Source of the DNA: VBAS01 sp964508655
GTDB lineage: Bacteria; Bacteroidota; Bacteroidia; Chitinophagales; Chitinophagaceae
DNA length: 64,000 nucleotides
Reading direction: 5' to 3'
NCBI GenBank assembly: GCA_964508655.1
Contig: CAZDUO010000005.1
Coordinates: 1-64,000, forward strand
Shown: piece after piece, positions 33,627 through 43,633 of the stretch
Layout: each line of letters starts with the position of its first letter
Position numbering within the stretch: the stretch's first letter is position 1
Position numbers and translations under genes: made by a program
The notes under the pieces: generated by a model
The model's input: only the letters and a program-made list of their open reading frames with translations
Database searches by the model: none
What the model was told of the DNA's origin: nothing

Positions 33627-36023
33627 CTATAATGAAGTTAGATTATTTCTGCCCGCCTTCAGCGGATAGGATTTCCCCTTCCAGATAAAGCGGCCGGAAA
33701 TTTGTTCGGGCAATTCAATTTCAATTTTCCATTTACCATTTTCGAACACATAAGCGCAGGAAATAAATCCTTCCGGGTGCGGCATTTTTCCTTTCACATT
33801 TTTCAGTTCACCGATATGCGGTTCAATTTTCACTTTTTTGAAACCTGGCGCATCGCTATCAATGCCGAGCACTGTTCTGAAAAATTCAATGTTCGGGCTG
33901 CTGCCCCATGCATGACAATCGGAACGGGCATTGTCAATTTCCGAAATTTCAGCCCAGGTGGTCAGTCCCATGTCAATATTCTCTTTCCATTTGTCCAGCC
34001 AATTCAGGTAGTCATTTCCCAGGCCTGCTTTTATCAGCGCCAGGTGCACATAATACCTGAAGTAAATGGAAGCAGGAGATAATGATTTGTCAGAAAGAAT
34101 TCTTTTTGCAAGCTCAGTAGCTGCGGGTCCTTTCATTGTGTTGGTAAGAATGGCTAAGGTGTTTGCATGCTGCGAAAATTTGTCTTTATCCTTTGTATCG
34201 GCATATAACTTTTTCGTTGCATCCCAGTAATTGCGTTGTATTGTTTGCTGTAATTGATTTGCTTTTTGCCTGTATAAAGTGGCCATTGCCGGCAGGCCTG
34301 ATTCCGATTCAATTTTTGCAGCCGTTTGTAATGCCAGCAACAATTGAAAGTCCAACGGTGATGTACTTCCGTCTTTTCCGATTGGCCCAACGCCGCCGGG
34401 CCAGCCGCTTTTTCCTTCCACCCAATCAGTAAATATCCAGTAAGGAACATTTCTCAAAGAACCGTCCTGCTGCTGGTATTTGCTGAAAAACCACAGCACA
34501 TCACGAATGCCCTGCAGTTTATCTTTTATAAAAACGCTGTCGCCGCGGTACATCCAGTAGTCGTGCACCATGCCGATATACCATAGTGAGAAAGTGGGAA
34601 TCTGCTGCGGCGAGAAAGAAGGATGCCGGCTGAGTGTGATTCCTTCGGCCATGCGGGAGCGGTCCATTTGATTGATGGCATTCCGCACAAGCCGGTCATC
34701 GCCGCTGTTGTAATATGAAACCAGCGCCTGAATACGGGTGTCGCCGATGTATTGCAGTTGTTCATAGTAAGGACAATCCATGTAGGTTTCCCATGCACAT
34801 AGCCGGGCGGTGCGCCAGCCGGTTTCAAAAATCTTATCCAGCAATTTGTCATTTGCATCAAAGGATGCGTTCAGCTGAAAAGGATAACCGGTTAACAGGC
34901 TATATATATCTTCTATGACCAGCGGCTCATCTTTGGTAGCCACCTTTACCTGCACATAGCGAAAGGTTCTAAAGTTCAATGAGCTGAAATGTTGCATGTC
35001 TTTACCGCTTGAAATAACACTATCCTTTCTTCCAGCCATGCTTTTTCCTTCCACTTCATCGCGGTTGCCTTTTTTAAATGTTTTACCGGGGCCATCGGGT
35101 TTTTCATTAAACAAGGCCTCGGCATAAGTAAGAGAAATGCCTGCATCTTTTCCTTTACTGAAAATTATTTCGGGATAGGCATTGGTAAGAAAAGACTTGT
35201 CAAGAAGAAAAGAAACATTTGAATGTGGCGGAATGGTCAGCGGCATTTTTGCAACAGGAAACCCGGCCGGAACCGTGAAGCCTTCTGATTTTCTCACTGA
35301 TGAAAAGCGCTGCAGCGTCAGTTCCATTTGCGGCAGCGGTGATGGCACGAGCATCCAGTCGGCAATGTCCACTGTGCCTTTGGGTGTGGCGCCGCGCCAA
35401 CCGATTCTCGTTGCATGGGGCCAGGCACTGTCGTCAAATTCTTTTTTCATCCAGCCCTGCGGCATCAATTTCATGTCAACCAGCTCGCCGGGGCCGGCCA
35501 CATAGTAAGTATTGTATCCGATGCCGGTGAGTGGCGAATAGGCCGGATTCTTAAAAACCTTCCAGCTTTGATTTGTATTGATGATTTCTTCGTTGGCTGT
35601 ATTGCCCTGCAATAAAAAACCTGTGCGGTTTGAAATCTGTCCTTCGGGCCGGTATTCGCCTTCATTCCATACCACAGCCGCTACAATATTTTCTCCCTGT
35701 ATAAAATGAGGGGCTATATTCACCGTTTCAAAATTCCAGTAATTCAAATCGCTCCTGGCCGGGCCCAGCGAAACCAGCTTTTCATTTACCAGCAAAGCAT
35801 AGCGGTTGTCGGCCGAAACATGCACAATAAAGGAAGCCGGTTTTTCTGCCAAAGAAATTTTTTTTCTGAAATAATATACCCCGTAACCTTTTGCCGGCGC
35901 ATCGGGCGCAGTAATCCAGTAAGCTGACCAATGCCTGCTGAGCAAGGAAGGATTGATGGTTTGTGAAAAGACATATCCCGGGCAGAATATTAAAATTGCC
36001 AGGTTCATTATACTTTTCTTCAT
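33627..36023 (-). CDS. Alpha-L-rhamnosidase-like glycoside hydrolase (GH78 family)
   Basis: A 798-residue secreted protein from ATG 36023, chosen for its signal peptide (MKKSIMNLAILIFCPGYVFS); another ATG lies 11 codons upstream. It has an N-terminal beta-sandwich domain (from SAYWITAPDAP), a GH78-type six-hairpin catalytic domain (AWETYMDCPYYEQLQYIGDT) and a C-terminal sandwich (HPEGFISCAYVFENG). The acid motif differs from the canonical D-C-P-Q-R-D-E seen in the neighbour, so it may cleave a different rhamnoside. Ends 18 bases before rhaT. Confidence 0.82.
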   Translation of the reverse strand: MKKSIMNLAILIFCPGYVFSQTINPSLLSRHWSAYWITAPDAPAKGYGVYYFRKKISLAEKPASFIVHVSADNRYALLVNEKLVSLGPARSDLNYWNFETVNIAPHFIQGENIVAAVVWNEGEYRPEGQISNRTGFLLQGNTANEEIINTNQSWKVFKNPAYSPLTGIGYNTYYVAGPGELVDMKLMPQGWMKKEFDDSAWPHATRIGWRGATPKGTVDIADWMLVPSPLPQMELTLQRFSSVRKSEGFTVPAGFPVAKMPLTIPPHSNVSFLLDKSFLTNAYPEIIFSKGKDAGISLTYAEALFNEKPDGPGKTFKKGNRDEVEGKSMAGRKDSVISSGKDMQHFSSLNFRTFRYVQVKVATKDEPLVIEDIYSLLTGYPFQLNASFDANDKLLDKIFETGWRTARLCAWETYMDCPYYEQLQYIGDTRIQALVSYYNSGDDRLVRNAINQMDRSRMAEGITLSRHPSFSPQQIPTFSLWYIGMVHDYWMYRGDSVFIKDKLQGIRDVLWFFSKYQQQDGSLRNVPYWIFTDWVEGKSGWPGGVGPIGKDGSTSPLDFQLLLALQTAAKIESESGLPAMATLYRQKANQLQQTIQRNYWDATKKLYADTKDKDKFSQHANTLAILTNTMKGPAATELAKRILSDKSLSPASIYFRYYVHLALIKAGLGNDYLNWLDKWKENIDMGLTTWAEISEIDNARSDCHAWGSSPNIEFFRTVLGIDSDAPGFKKVKIEPHIGELKNVKGKMPHPEGFISCAYVFENGKWKIEIELPEQISGRFIWKGKSYPLKAGRNNLTSL

Positions 36024-36096
36024 GATAAAACGCTCCGGTGTGTTTTTTTTACTCAACAGGTATTTTACTGCTTTCGTACAGTAACCCTATAAGGTT

Positions 36097-38799
36097 TTAT
36101 TTTGAAACTTCAAACTTGTATTTGCCTGAACCAAGTTTTAAAATCACATTCCCGTTTTCTGCTGCGGCAAGCTGTATGTCTTTTGATGAAGAAACCGGCA
36201 TCCCGCTTTCTTTAATCTTTTCTGCTCCTGCAGCAGGCACATACACGGTTGCTGTTGTATTGGCAGGAATTTCCACGTCTATTAAGATTTTATCTCCTTC
36301 CAGCTTCCAGCCACTGATAATTTTGCCATAATAAGTTTGAAGAGTGGCGGCAGCATGTGTGAGCCCGCCGCCAATATGTGGTTTTATCCTGATATGCTTA
36401 TAACCCGGGGCATCCTCATACGTATCCAGCCCTGCCATCACCCGGTACATCCAGTCGCCGATGGCGCCATAAGCATAATGATTGAATGAATTCATCGTAG
36501 GTGTCTGGAAGCTGCTGTCGGGTTTTATACCATCCCAACGTTCCCAGATGGTAGTGGCGCCCATCTTTACCGGGTACAACCACGAGGGGTATGTTTCCTG
36601 CATTAATAACTGGTAAGCGATATCCGTTTTTCCAAAGCGGCTGAGCACATGACATAAATACGGCGTGCCGAGAAAACCGGTGGTAAGATGATTATTGTAG
36701 CTCCTGATATTCTGCACCAGTTTTTCCACGGCCTGCTCACGCAGGTTTTCAGGCAGCATGTCAAAATTCAATGCAAGCACATAAGCCGTTTGTGTGCCTG
36801 ACACCAGGCGGCCATTGGGCGTCAGGTATTCTTTTACAAAAGCCTCTTTGATATTTTTTAATAGTTCGGTGTACCTGTCAGCATCATCTTTTTTGCCAAG
36901 AATATTTGCCGCATGAATCATGATTTGAACGGAGTTGGCAAAAAAACATTGGGCAATCATGTATTTATCAGTCACTGCAGAGCGACCGTCGCGGTCGTCA
37001 TCCGGATCATAAAACAACCAATCGCCAAAATGAAAGCCGGTATTCCACAAATAATTCTTGCTGGCCTTCTCCATATAGCCCACCCATGCCTGCATGCTGT
37101 TGTACTGGTTTTCCAAAATTTTTTTATCGCCATAAGCCAGGTACATATTCCAGGGAATAATAGTAGCAGCGTCGGCCCAGCCGGTAGCGCCGCCTGCCAT
37201 CGGGCCAAGCACATTTGGAATGACAAAAGGCACACTGCCATTGGGTTGCTGATCGGCTTCCACATCACGCAGCCATTTGGCAAAAAAATTATTGACGCCA
37301 AAATTGAAAGCTGCTGTTCTTGAAAAGGCCTGTGCATCGCCGGTCCAGCCGAGGCGCTCATCCCGCTGCGGGCAATCGGTGGGCACATCGAGAAAATTTC
37401 CACGCTGCCCCCACTGAATATTCTGCTGTAATTGATTGAGCAATGCATGAGAAGATGTAAACGTGCCGGTCGGCTTCATATCCGAATACAGAGCCACTGC
37501 CGTAAAATTTTCCGGGATGATTTCATCCACTCCTTCTATCATGATGTAGCGGAAGCCATAAAAAGTAAAATGCGGTTCAAATGTTTCATCGCTTTTACCG
37601 GATAAAATATAAGTAGCTGTTGCTTTGGCCACACGGAGGTTATCGGTATAAAAATTTCCCTCTTTGTCCAGCACTTCGGCATGATAAATTTTAACAGTAT
37701 CGCCTGCATTGCCTTTCGCTTTTACCAGTACCCAGCCCACAAGATTCTGCCCGAAGTCAATCACCTTTTCTCCTCTGGGAGTTGTAATAACTTTCACCGG
37801 TTTGAAACGCTCCTGTTTTTTTACGGGTTCATTGTATGTGGCCAGTAAATTATCAAAAGCATGGCCGGCGGTTTTCACATCGCTCCACCCGGCATCATTG
37901 TAGCCGGCTGTTGACCAGCCGGTTTTTTCTTCCCTTGCATCAATGGTTTCGCCGTGATAAATTTCTGCATAGCGGATAGCGCCTGTGGATGATTTCCATG
38001 TCTCATCCGATACAATGGAAGCGGTAGTCCCATCTGAGTAGGTAATATCGAGCTGAAACAATATGGCGAGTTTTTTTCCATACACATTTTTATTGCCGCT
38101 CCAGGCAAGAAAGCCGCGGTACCATCCGTTGCCAGCCATTACTCCTATCGCATTATTGCCGCTGCTTAGCAGCCCGGTAACATCATACACCTGGTACTGC
38201 AGCCGCTTGTTGTAGCTGGTCCAGCCGGGGGTGAGGTAATAATCACCCACCCGTTGGCCATTTATCTGTGCTTCGTACATGCCGTGAGCGGTGATGTACG
38301 CTGTGGCGGAAACAATCTTTTTACTGACGGAAAAATTTTTTCTGAAATACTGTGCCGGCCGGTTGATGGAGTCTTCGGTAAAGCCTGCTTCAATCCATTT
38401 TGCTTTCCAGGCTGATTTATCAAAAAATGCAGTTTGAAAAAATGCCGGTTCACTCCATGGCGATGCTTTGCCGTCATTGTCCCACACACGTACCTGCCAT
38501 GTATATTTTTTGCCTGATTGCAATGCGGCGCCTCCATAAGGCACCTGTACCGATTGGTCGCTCATTATCTTCCCGCTTTTCCACACAGTAGTTTTCCCGG
38601 AGCGGATATTTATTTCATACGATGTTTGCAACACATTCCGGCGGTCGCTTACAAGTTGCCAGCTGAACCGCGGCTGCTGCACATCAATGCCAACTGGGTT
38701 TTCGAGATTTTCGCAAAGCAAGTTATCAACTTTCACCTGGGCATTGAGGGAAATTTCAAATACAAGCTGGCATATAACGGCAAGTACAATTTTTTTCAT
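36097..38799 (-). CDS. Alpha-L-rhamnosidase (GH78)
   Basis: A 900-residue secreted enzyme from ATG 38799, which gives a standard signal peptide (MKKIVLAVICQLVFEISLNA); the open frame continues 61 codons upstream without a plausible leader. Domain order is N-terminal fibronectin-like (VDNLLCENLENPVGIDVQQP), Bac_rhamnosid_N (WYRGFLAWSGNKNVYGKK), a second sandwich, and the catalytic (alpha/alpha)6 barrel with DVPTDCPQRDERLGWTGD. It then has the characteristic TTIWERWDGIKPD and a C-terminal sandwich. It releases terminal L-rhamnose in the periplasm or outside, supplying RhaT. Confidence 0.92.
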   Translation of the reverse strand: MKKIVLAVICQLVFEISLNAQVKVDNLLCENLENPVGIDVQQPRFSWQLVSDRRNVLQTSYEINIRSGKTTVWKSGKIMSDQSVQVPYGGAALQSGKKYTWQVRVWDNDGKASPWSEPAFFQTAFFDKSAWKAKWIEAGFTEDSINRPAQYFRKNFSVSKKIVSATAYITAHGMYEAQINGQRVGDYYLTPGWTSYNKRLQYQVYDVTGLLSSGNNAIGVMAGNGWYRGFLAWSGNKNVYGKKLAILFQLDITYSDGTTASIVSDETWKSSTGAIRYAEIYHGETIDAREEKTGWSTAGYNDAGWSDVKTAGHAFDNLLATYNEPVKKQERFKPVKVITTPRGEKVIDFGQNLVGWVLVKAKGNAGDTVKIYHAEVLDKEGNFYTDNLRVAKATATYILSGKSDETFEPHFTFYGFRYIMIEGVDEIIPENFTAVALYSDMKPTGTFTSSHALLNQLQQNIQWGQRGNFLDVPTDCPQRDERLGWTGDAQAFSRTAAFNFGVNNFFAKWLRDVEADQQPNGSVPFVIPNVLGPMAGGATGWADAATIIPWNMYLAYGDKKILENQYNSMQAWVGYMEKASKNYLWNTGFHFGDWLFYDPDDDRDGRSAVTDKYMIAQCFFANSVQIMIHAANILGKKDDADRYTELLKNIKEAFVKEYLTPNGRLVSGTQTAYVLALNFDMLPENLREQAVEKLVQNIRSYNNHLTTGFLGTPYLCHVLSRFGKTDIAYQLLMQETYPSWLYPVKMGATTIWERWDGIKPDSSFQTPTMNSFNHYAYGAIGDWMYRVMAGLDTYEDAPGYKHIRIKPHIGGGLTHAAATLQTYYGKIISGWKLEGDKILIDVEIPANTTATVYVPAAGAEKIKESGMPVSSSKDIQLAAAENGNVILKLGSGKYKFEVSK

Positions 38800-38956
38800 C
38801 GCAGAAATTTTAAACAGATAAGTTAGGAAATCTTCCGTAAAGTTATGGGCCGGTACAGGATAACTGTCATGCAGCATCCTGCCACCTGCTTGTTTTTCTG
38901 TATGGTTAAAAAAACCATTTCCTTCCGGTTTTATCAAAATAAAATTTTTGCGTGCT

Positions 38957-40129
38957 TCAGCTAAGTGAAAGACATTTTGCAATACCCAGTTCCATCCCTC
39001 TTATTTCAGCCAGGCCCCTTAACCGGCCGATGGCTGAATAACCAGGATAGGTTTTCTTTTTCAGGTCATCCAGCATCTGGTGGCCGTGATCAGGCCGCAT
39101 GGGAATGGAAACTTTTCTGCGCTGCATTATCAGTAATACTTCTTTGATGACAGCATACATGTCGGTGTCGCCGTCGAGATGGTCGGCTTCAAAAAAATTT
39201 CCTTCGGCATCACGCTTTGTATTGCGCAAATGAAGAAAGTGAATATGATCGCCAAAACGCCTGACCATTTTTGGCAAATTGTTATCGGGTCTTACGCCGT
39301 ATGAACCTGTACAAAAACATAAACCATTTGCTGGTGAAGGCGCAGCATCCAGCAAATCGGCGGCATCCTGCTCCGTGCTTACAATCCGGGGCAATCCTAA
39401 AACAGGATACGGCGGATCGTCGGGATGAATGGCCATTTGCAAACCATTTTTTTCTGCCACCGGCACTACCTGCTGCAGAAAATAAAAAAGATGCTGCTTG
39501 AGTTTAACCGCATCAATATGACTGTACGTTTTAAGAGCTTCCAGAATTTGCTCCACGGTAAATTGCTCTTTACTGCCGGGCAAACCAAGCAATGTATTGC
39601 GGAAAAGGGTTTCAATTTCTTCCGACGTCATTGTTTGCAGTCGCTCTTCCGCTTTCTTTATTTCTTCTTTCGAATAATCTTTTTCCGCACCCGGCCTTTT
39701 CAGCAGAAATAAATCAAAGGCGATAAATGCAGCCCGTTCAAAACGCAAGGCCTTGCTGCCGTCGGGCATGGTGTAAGAAATATCCGTCCGCATCCAGTCG
39801 AGGATGGGCATGAAATTATAGGTGACCACTTTCAGCCCGCATTGGGCCACATGGCGCAGGCTCTGCTTATAGTTTTCAATGTGCTGTTTGTAATGGCCGG
39901 TTTGCTTTTTGATATCTTCACTCACCGGCAGGCTTTCAATCACCGTCCATGTCATGCCGGCGGCTTCCACCTGTTCTTTTCTTTTAATGATTTCATCCAC
40001 CGGCCACACTTCGCCTACGGGAATATAATGAAGCGCCGTAACCACTCCTGCGCAACCGGCCTGTCGGATATCCGATAAACTCACCGGGTCATCAGGCCCG
40101 TACCAGCGCATGGTTTGGTGCATCAGCAT
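38957..40129 (-). CDS. uxuA: D-mannonate dehydratase
   Basis: A 390-residue TIM-barrel enzyme converting D-mannonate to 2-keto-3-deoxygluconate in glucuronate breakdown. It begins MLMHQTMRWYGPDDPVSLSD and holds AGCAGVVTALHYIPVGEVW, LQMAIHPDDPPYPVLGLPRI with its metal histidine, LCFCTGSYGVRPDNNL and MRPDHGHQMLDD near the C-terminus. All are typical of UxuA. It lies 67 bases downstream of the symporter gene on the same strand. It links this unit to the GH67/GH115 glucuronidases on the other strand. Confidence 0.94.
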   Translation of the reverse strand: MLMHQTMRWYGPDDPVSLSDIRQAGCAGVVTALHYIPVGEVWPVDEIIKRKEQVEAAGMTWTVIESLPVSEDIKKQTGHYKQHIENYKQSLRHVAQCGLKVVTYNFMPILDWMRTDISYTMPDGSKALRFERAAFIAFDLFLLKRPGAEKDYSKEEIKKAEERLQTMTSEEIETLFRNTLLGLPGSKEQFTVEQILEALKTYSHIDAVKLKQHLFYFLQQVVPVAEKNGLQMAIHPDDPPYPVLGLPRIVSTEQDAADLLDAAPSPANGLCFCTGSYGVRPDNNLPKMVRRFGDHIHFLHLRNTKRDAEGNFFEADHLDGDTDMYAVIKEVLLIMQRRKVSIPMRPDHGHQMLDDLKKKTYPGYSAIGRLRGLAEIRGMELGIAKCLSLS

Positions 40130-40196
40130 AGTAATTCTTAAGATTATTGATTATTCATTCAGTTCGAATTTCCGGCATCAGACTTCCGAAATCAAA

Positions 40197-41951
40197 CTAT
40201 CCCCTGAAATACAAATACGCTGCCAGTATCAAAGCCAGCACGAGTGCAGACAGCAATACTTCTTTGGCGCCCCAGCTTGCTTTGTTGATTTTCCTGTCTT
40301 CATCAGATAAAGTAGAAAAGGTGAGGCCACTGATTTTTGCATAATCAGGCTTTTTACCTGCATAGCTCACCATGATGAAAACAATAATACAGACAATTGT
40401 TATCAGCAGACTATAATACTGGAAAAAGATATTGTTTACAATCCACAAAAAAGAACCTTCACTGTAAGAAAAGCCGCCAATCAGTTTTACCGGCGTGTCA
40501 ACAATGAGGCGGAACAGGCCCATTGCTATGCCGGTTATTAGTGTGGCAATACATCCGGCAGCATTCATCCGTTTCATAAAAATGCCGAAGAAGAAAACAA
40601 CAAAGATGGGCGGCGCCAGGTAAGCCTGAACACCCTGCAGGTAATCGTACAATCCTTTTCCGCCCTGAATTACCGGTATCCATGCAAGTCCTATCAGCAC
40701 CATCACACCAGTAGCCACTCTGCCAATCCACACCAGCTTGTGTTGCGAAGCATTGGGCCGGAAGCGGGAATAAAAATCCATAGTGAACAAAGTGGATGAG
40801 GCGTTGAACACTCCCGCCAGTGAACTCATAAGCGCTGCCAGCAAACCGGCCACCACGATACCTCTTACACCAACCGGCAACACATTTATCACCAATAGAG
40901 GAAATGCCTGCTGTGCATTATCTCTTATCACATTTCCCTGTGCATCGATCAAAGCAGTTTGTAATGCGGTTACCTGGCCGCTTTTTGCCAGCGCAAAACA
41001 TATAATGCCGGGAATAATAAAAATGAATACAGGCAATAATTTTAAAAAAGCGGCAAAAATGGAACCGCGTCTTGCTTCCTTTACCGAAGGAGCACCCAGA
41101 GTTCGCTGCACTATATACTGGTCGGTGCACCAGTACCAAAGCCCGATGATGGGCGCACAAAAAAGCATGCCCACCCAGGGATAATTATCATTAAAATACC
41201 AGGCGGCACGCCCGGCTTCTTTCACCGGCGCCCAGGTGCCTTCGGTACCGGCGGGTACGATGGGTTTCCAGAGATTGAACATCTCGCTGCCGGTAATTTC
41301 TTTCAGTTCACTCCAGCCGCCCAGCGCTTTTAATCCATAATAAGTAACGAGGAAGGAACCCAAAATCAAAACGATAGTTTGAATGGCTTCGGTGTAAGCC
41401 ACCGCCCTCAGCCCACCGATGATAGTATAGATGCCGGTAAGCACTATAACAAGAATGGAACCTATCCAGAAACTGTTTAATCCCCAAAAATTCACATCGG
41501 GCAGCAATACGCTGAAAACAATTCCACCGGCAAAAATGCCGACAGCAATTTTGGTAAGGATATAAGCGATGAGTGAAATAACCGAAAGAATGGTGCGTGC
41601 CTTTGGTGAAAATCTTTTTTCAAGAAATTCAGGCATGGTAAATACTTTAGAACGCATATAGAAAGGCACCATCACCCAGGCCAGCACCAAAAGACACCAG
41701 GCATGCAATTCATAATGTGCCAGCGCCACACCATCGGTAGCGCCGGAGCCGGCCAGGCCTACAAGATGTTCCGAACCAATATTGGAAGCAAAGATGGAAG
41801 CGCCGATAATGAACCAGCCGAGGTGACGCCCGGCAAGAAAATAATCTTCCGCCGAATCTTTTTTCTTTTTTAATGCCCACCAGGAGATGCCGGCAATAAC
41901 GGCAAAATACAGGACGACTACAAGCCAGTCCCAGCCTGTAATAAAATTCAT
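40197..41951 (-). CDS. Sodium/sugar cotransporter, SSS (SLC5) family
   Basis: A 584-residue membrane protein with about 14 helices. It begins MNFITGWDWLVVVLYFAVIAG, and the SSS signatures are visible: EDYFLAGRHLGWFIIGASIF, SNIGSEHLVGLAGSGA, the GGLRAVAYTEAIQTIVLI sodium-site helix and WCTDQYIVQRTLGA. The closest described relatives are the SGLT-like sugar symporters such as vSGLT. Position between xylA and uxuA makes xylose, glucuronate or an aldobiouronate possible cargo. It is preceded by a strong terminator, so it starts its own transcript. Confidence 0.9.
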   Translation of the reverse strand: MNFITGWDWLVVVLYFAVIAGISWWALKKKKDSAEDYFLAGRHLGWFIIGASIFASNIGSEHLVGLAGSGATDGVALAHYELHAWCLLVLAWVMVPFYMRSKVFTMPEFLEKRFSPKARTILSVISLIAYILTKIAVGIFAGGIVFSVLLPDVNFWGLNSFWIGSILVIVLTGIYTIIGGLRAVAYTEAIQTIVLILGSFLVTYYGLKALGGWSELKEITGSEMFNLWKPIVPAGTEGTWAPVKEAGRAAWYFNDNYPWVGMLFCAPIIGLWYWCTDQYIVQRTLGAPSVKEARRGSIFAAFLKLLPVFIFIIPGIICFALAKSGQVTALQTALIDAQGNVIRDNAQQAFPLLVINVLPVGVRGIVVAGLLAALMSSLAGVFNASSTLFTMDFYSRFRPNASQHKLVWIGRVATGVMVLIGLAWIPVIQGGKGLYDYLQGVQAYLAPPIFVVFFFGIFMKRMNAAGCIATLITGIAMGLFRLIVDTPVKLIGGFSYSEGSFLWIVNNIFFQYYSLLITIVCIIVFIMVSYAGKKPDYAKISGLTFSTLSDEDRKINKASWGAKEVLLSALVLALILAAYLYFRG

Positions 41952-41998
41952 AAGCGTTGATTTTATTTTTAGTGAAACTCAAAAGCCAGACGTAAAAC

Positions 41999-42044
41999 AA
42001 AAGCCCGGAAGTTTCACCTTTCAACCTTCTTCGCCAGGGCTTTT
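41999..42044 (-). terminator. Terminator after xylA
   Basis: Arms AAAAGCCC (41999-42006) and GGGCTTTT (42037-42044) with a second inner pairing (GAAG / CTTC) form a long hairpin. On the minus strand it is followed by TTTTGTTTTA. It lies 32 bases past the xylA stop. Confidence 0.7.
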
Positions 42045-42075
42045 GAAGGCAAACATATCACGACTCACGATATAA

Positions 42076-43404
42076 TCAAATATACCTGTTGATAATATTC
42101 TCCAGCCACTCCTGCCGGCCGCTGCGCATGACCGGTTCGCCGTTTTCAATGGCGTAAGTTCTCAGGTCTTCCAGTGACAACTTTCCTTCTTCAAATTCTT
42201 TTCCTTTGCCGCTGTCGAATGTAGCATATCTTTCTTTTCTGAACTTCCGGTAATCAGATTTATTTAAAATATTGTCGGCAACAATCAATGCTCTTGCAAA
42301 AGCATCCATGCCGCCGATATGGGCATGAAAGAGGTCTTCGACATTAGTGGAGTTGCGGCGCACCTTAGCATCGAAGTTGATACCGCCTCCCTTAAAGCCA
42401 CCTGCTTCTGTTATCACCAGCATGGCTTCCACCAGCTCATTAATGTTATTGGGAAACTGGTCGGTGTCCCAGCCGTTCTGGTAATCGCCACGATTGGCAT
42501 CCATGCTGCCCAGCAGGCCGGCATCGGCGGCACATTGCAGTTCGTGAGTAAAAGAATGCCCCGCCAGCGTGGCATGATTCACTTCTACGTTCAGTTTGAA
42601 ATCATTCAGCAAATCGTACTGGCGCAGAAAACCGATGACGGTTTCCACATCATAATCATACTGGTGCTTGCTCGGCTCACAAGGCTTGGGCTCAATGAAG
42701 AATGTTCCTTTAAATCCGTTTCTTCTTGCATAGTCTTTTGCCGCATGTAAAAATTTTGCAAGGTGTTCTTTTTCCCGTTTCATGTCTGTGTTCAGCAAAC
42801 TCATATAACCTTCTCTCCCGCCCCAGAACACATAATTTTCGCCACCGAGTGCAATAGTGGCATCCAGCGCAGCCTTTACCTGGGCCGCTGCATGAGTGAG
42901 TACATGAAAATCGGGATTGGTAGCGGCCCCGTTCATATATCTTCTGTTGGAAAAAAGATTGGCTGTGCCCCAGAGCAGTTTTACCCCTGTTTCTTCCTGT
43001 TTTTCTTTCAGGTAATCCGTTATGGCCTGCAGCCTCCGTTCGTTTTCCATTACATCATTGGTGTAATCCACGGCATCTACATCGTGAAAGCAGTAATAGG
43101 GTATGCCAAGTTTTGTAATAAATTCAAAAGCCGCATCGGCTTTATCTTTTGCTCTCTCTACCGGATCGCTTTTTTCATTCCAGGCAAACAGGTGCGTAGG
43201 TTCGCCAAAGGGGTCGGCGCCGCTGCCGCAGAAGCTGTGCCAGTAGGCGCAGGCAAACCGCAGCCAGTCTTTCATGGTTTTGCCGGCCACTGCTTTATTT
43301 TCATCATACCAGCGGAAGGCAAGGGGGTTGTCTGTGTCTTGTCCTTCATATTTAATGGCGGGAACTTTTCGGAAAAATTCTTTTTTGAGTGTAGCGACGT
43401 TCAT
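42076..43404 (-). CDS. xylA: Xylose isomerase
   Basis: A 442-residue class II xylose isomerase from ATG 43404 (MNVATLKKEFFRKVPAIKYE); the in-frame ATG 19 codons upstream gives an unlikely leader. Signatures: the active-site His in YYCFHDVDAVDYTND, VFWGGREGYMSLLNTDMK, FFIEPKPCEPSKHQYDYD with metal-binding Glu, KLNVEVNHATLAGHSF, GSMDANRGD and the C-terminal LFHAHIGGMDAFARAL. It converts D-xylose to D-xylulose. A xylulokinase gene is not present in the window. It is flanked by terminators on both sides, so it seems to be transcribed alone. Confidence 0.96.
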   Translation of the reverse strand: MNVATLKKEFFRKVPAIKYEGQDTDNPLAFRWYDENKAVAGKTMKDWLRFACAYWHSFCGSGADPFGEPTHLFAWNEKSDPVERAKDKADAAFEFITKLGIPYYCFHDVDAVDYTNDVMENERRLQAITDYLKEKQEETGVKLLWGTANLFSNRRYMNGAATNPDFHVLTHAAAQVKAALDATIALGGENYVFWGGREGYMSLLNTDMKREKEHLAKFLHAAKDYARRNGFKGTFFIEPKPCEPSKHQYDYDVETVIGFLRQYDLLNDFKLNVEVNHATLAGHSFTHELQCAADAGLLGSMDANRGDYQNGWDTDQFPNNINELVEAMLVITEAGGFKGGGINFDAKVRRNSTNVEDLFHAHIGGMDAFARALIVADNILNKSDYRKFRKERYATFDSGKGKEFEEGKLSLEDLRTYAIENGEPVMRSGRQEWLENIINRYI

Positions 43405-43460
43405 ACTGTTAAATTTAATTGAGGGGCATAAAAATAAACTTTTTTTTCCAAATGAAAACA

Positions 43461-43487
43461 AAGGAAGGATGAAGAATCATCCCTCCT
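43461..43487 (-). terminator. Terminator after the GH30 gene
   Basis: On the minus strand the arms AGGAGGGATGA and TCATCCTTCCT (one G-U pair) close a TTCT loop and are followed by TTGTTTTC. It lies about 150 bases past the GH30 stop. The element recurs almost unchanged at 45011-45037. Confidence 0.65.
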
Positions 43488-43633
43488 GATGCTTGCTTAT
43501 ATTATGCAAAACGGAAAAAGTTTTTCAATGGGTTTATAAAAATTCTGTCAGTATTTTTATTTTTTCAATTATTTTCTGTGCTTGCCCTTACCTCTGTCCT
43601 GTTTAACAGGATTATTAAATCTTTTCCTGCCTG

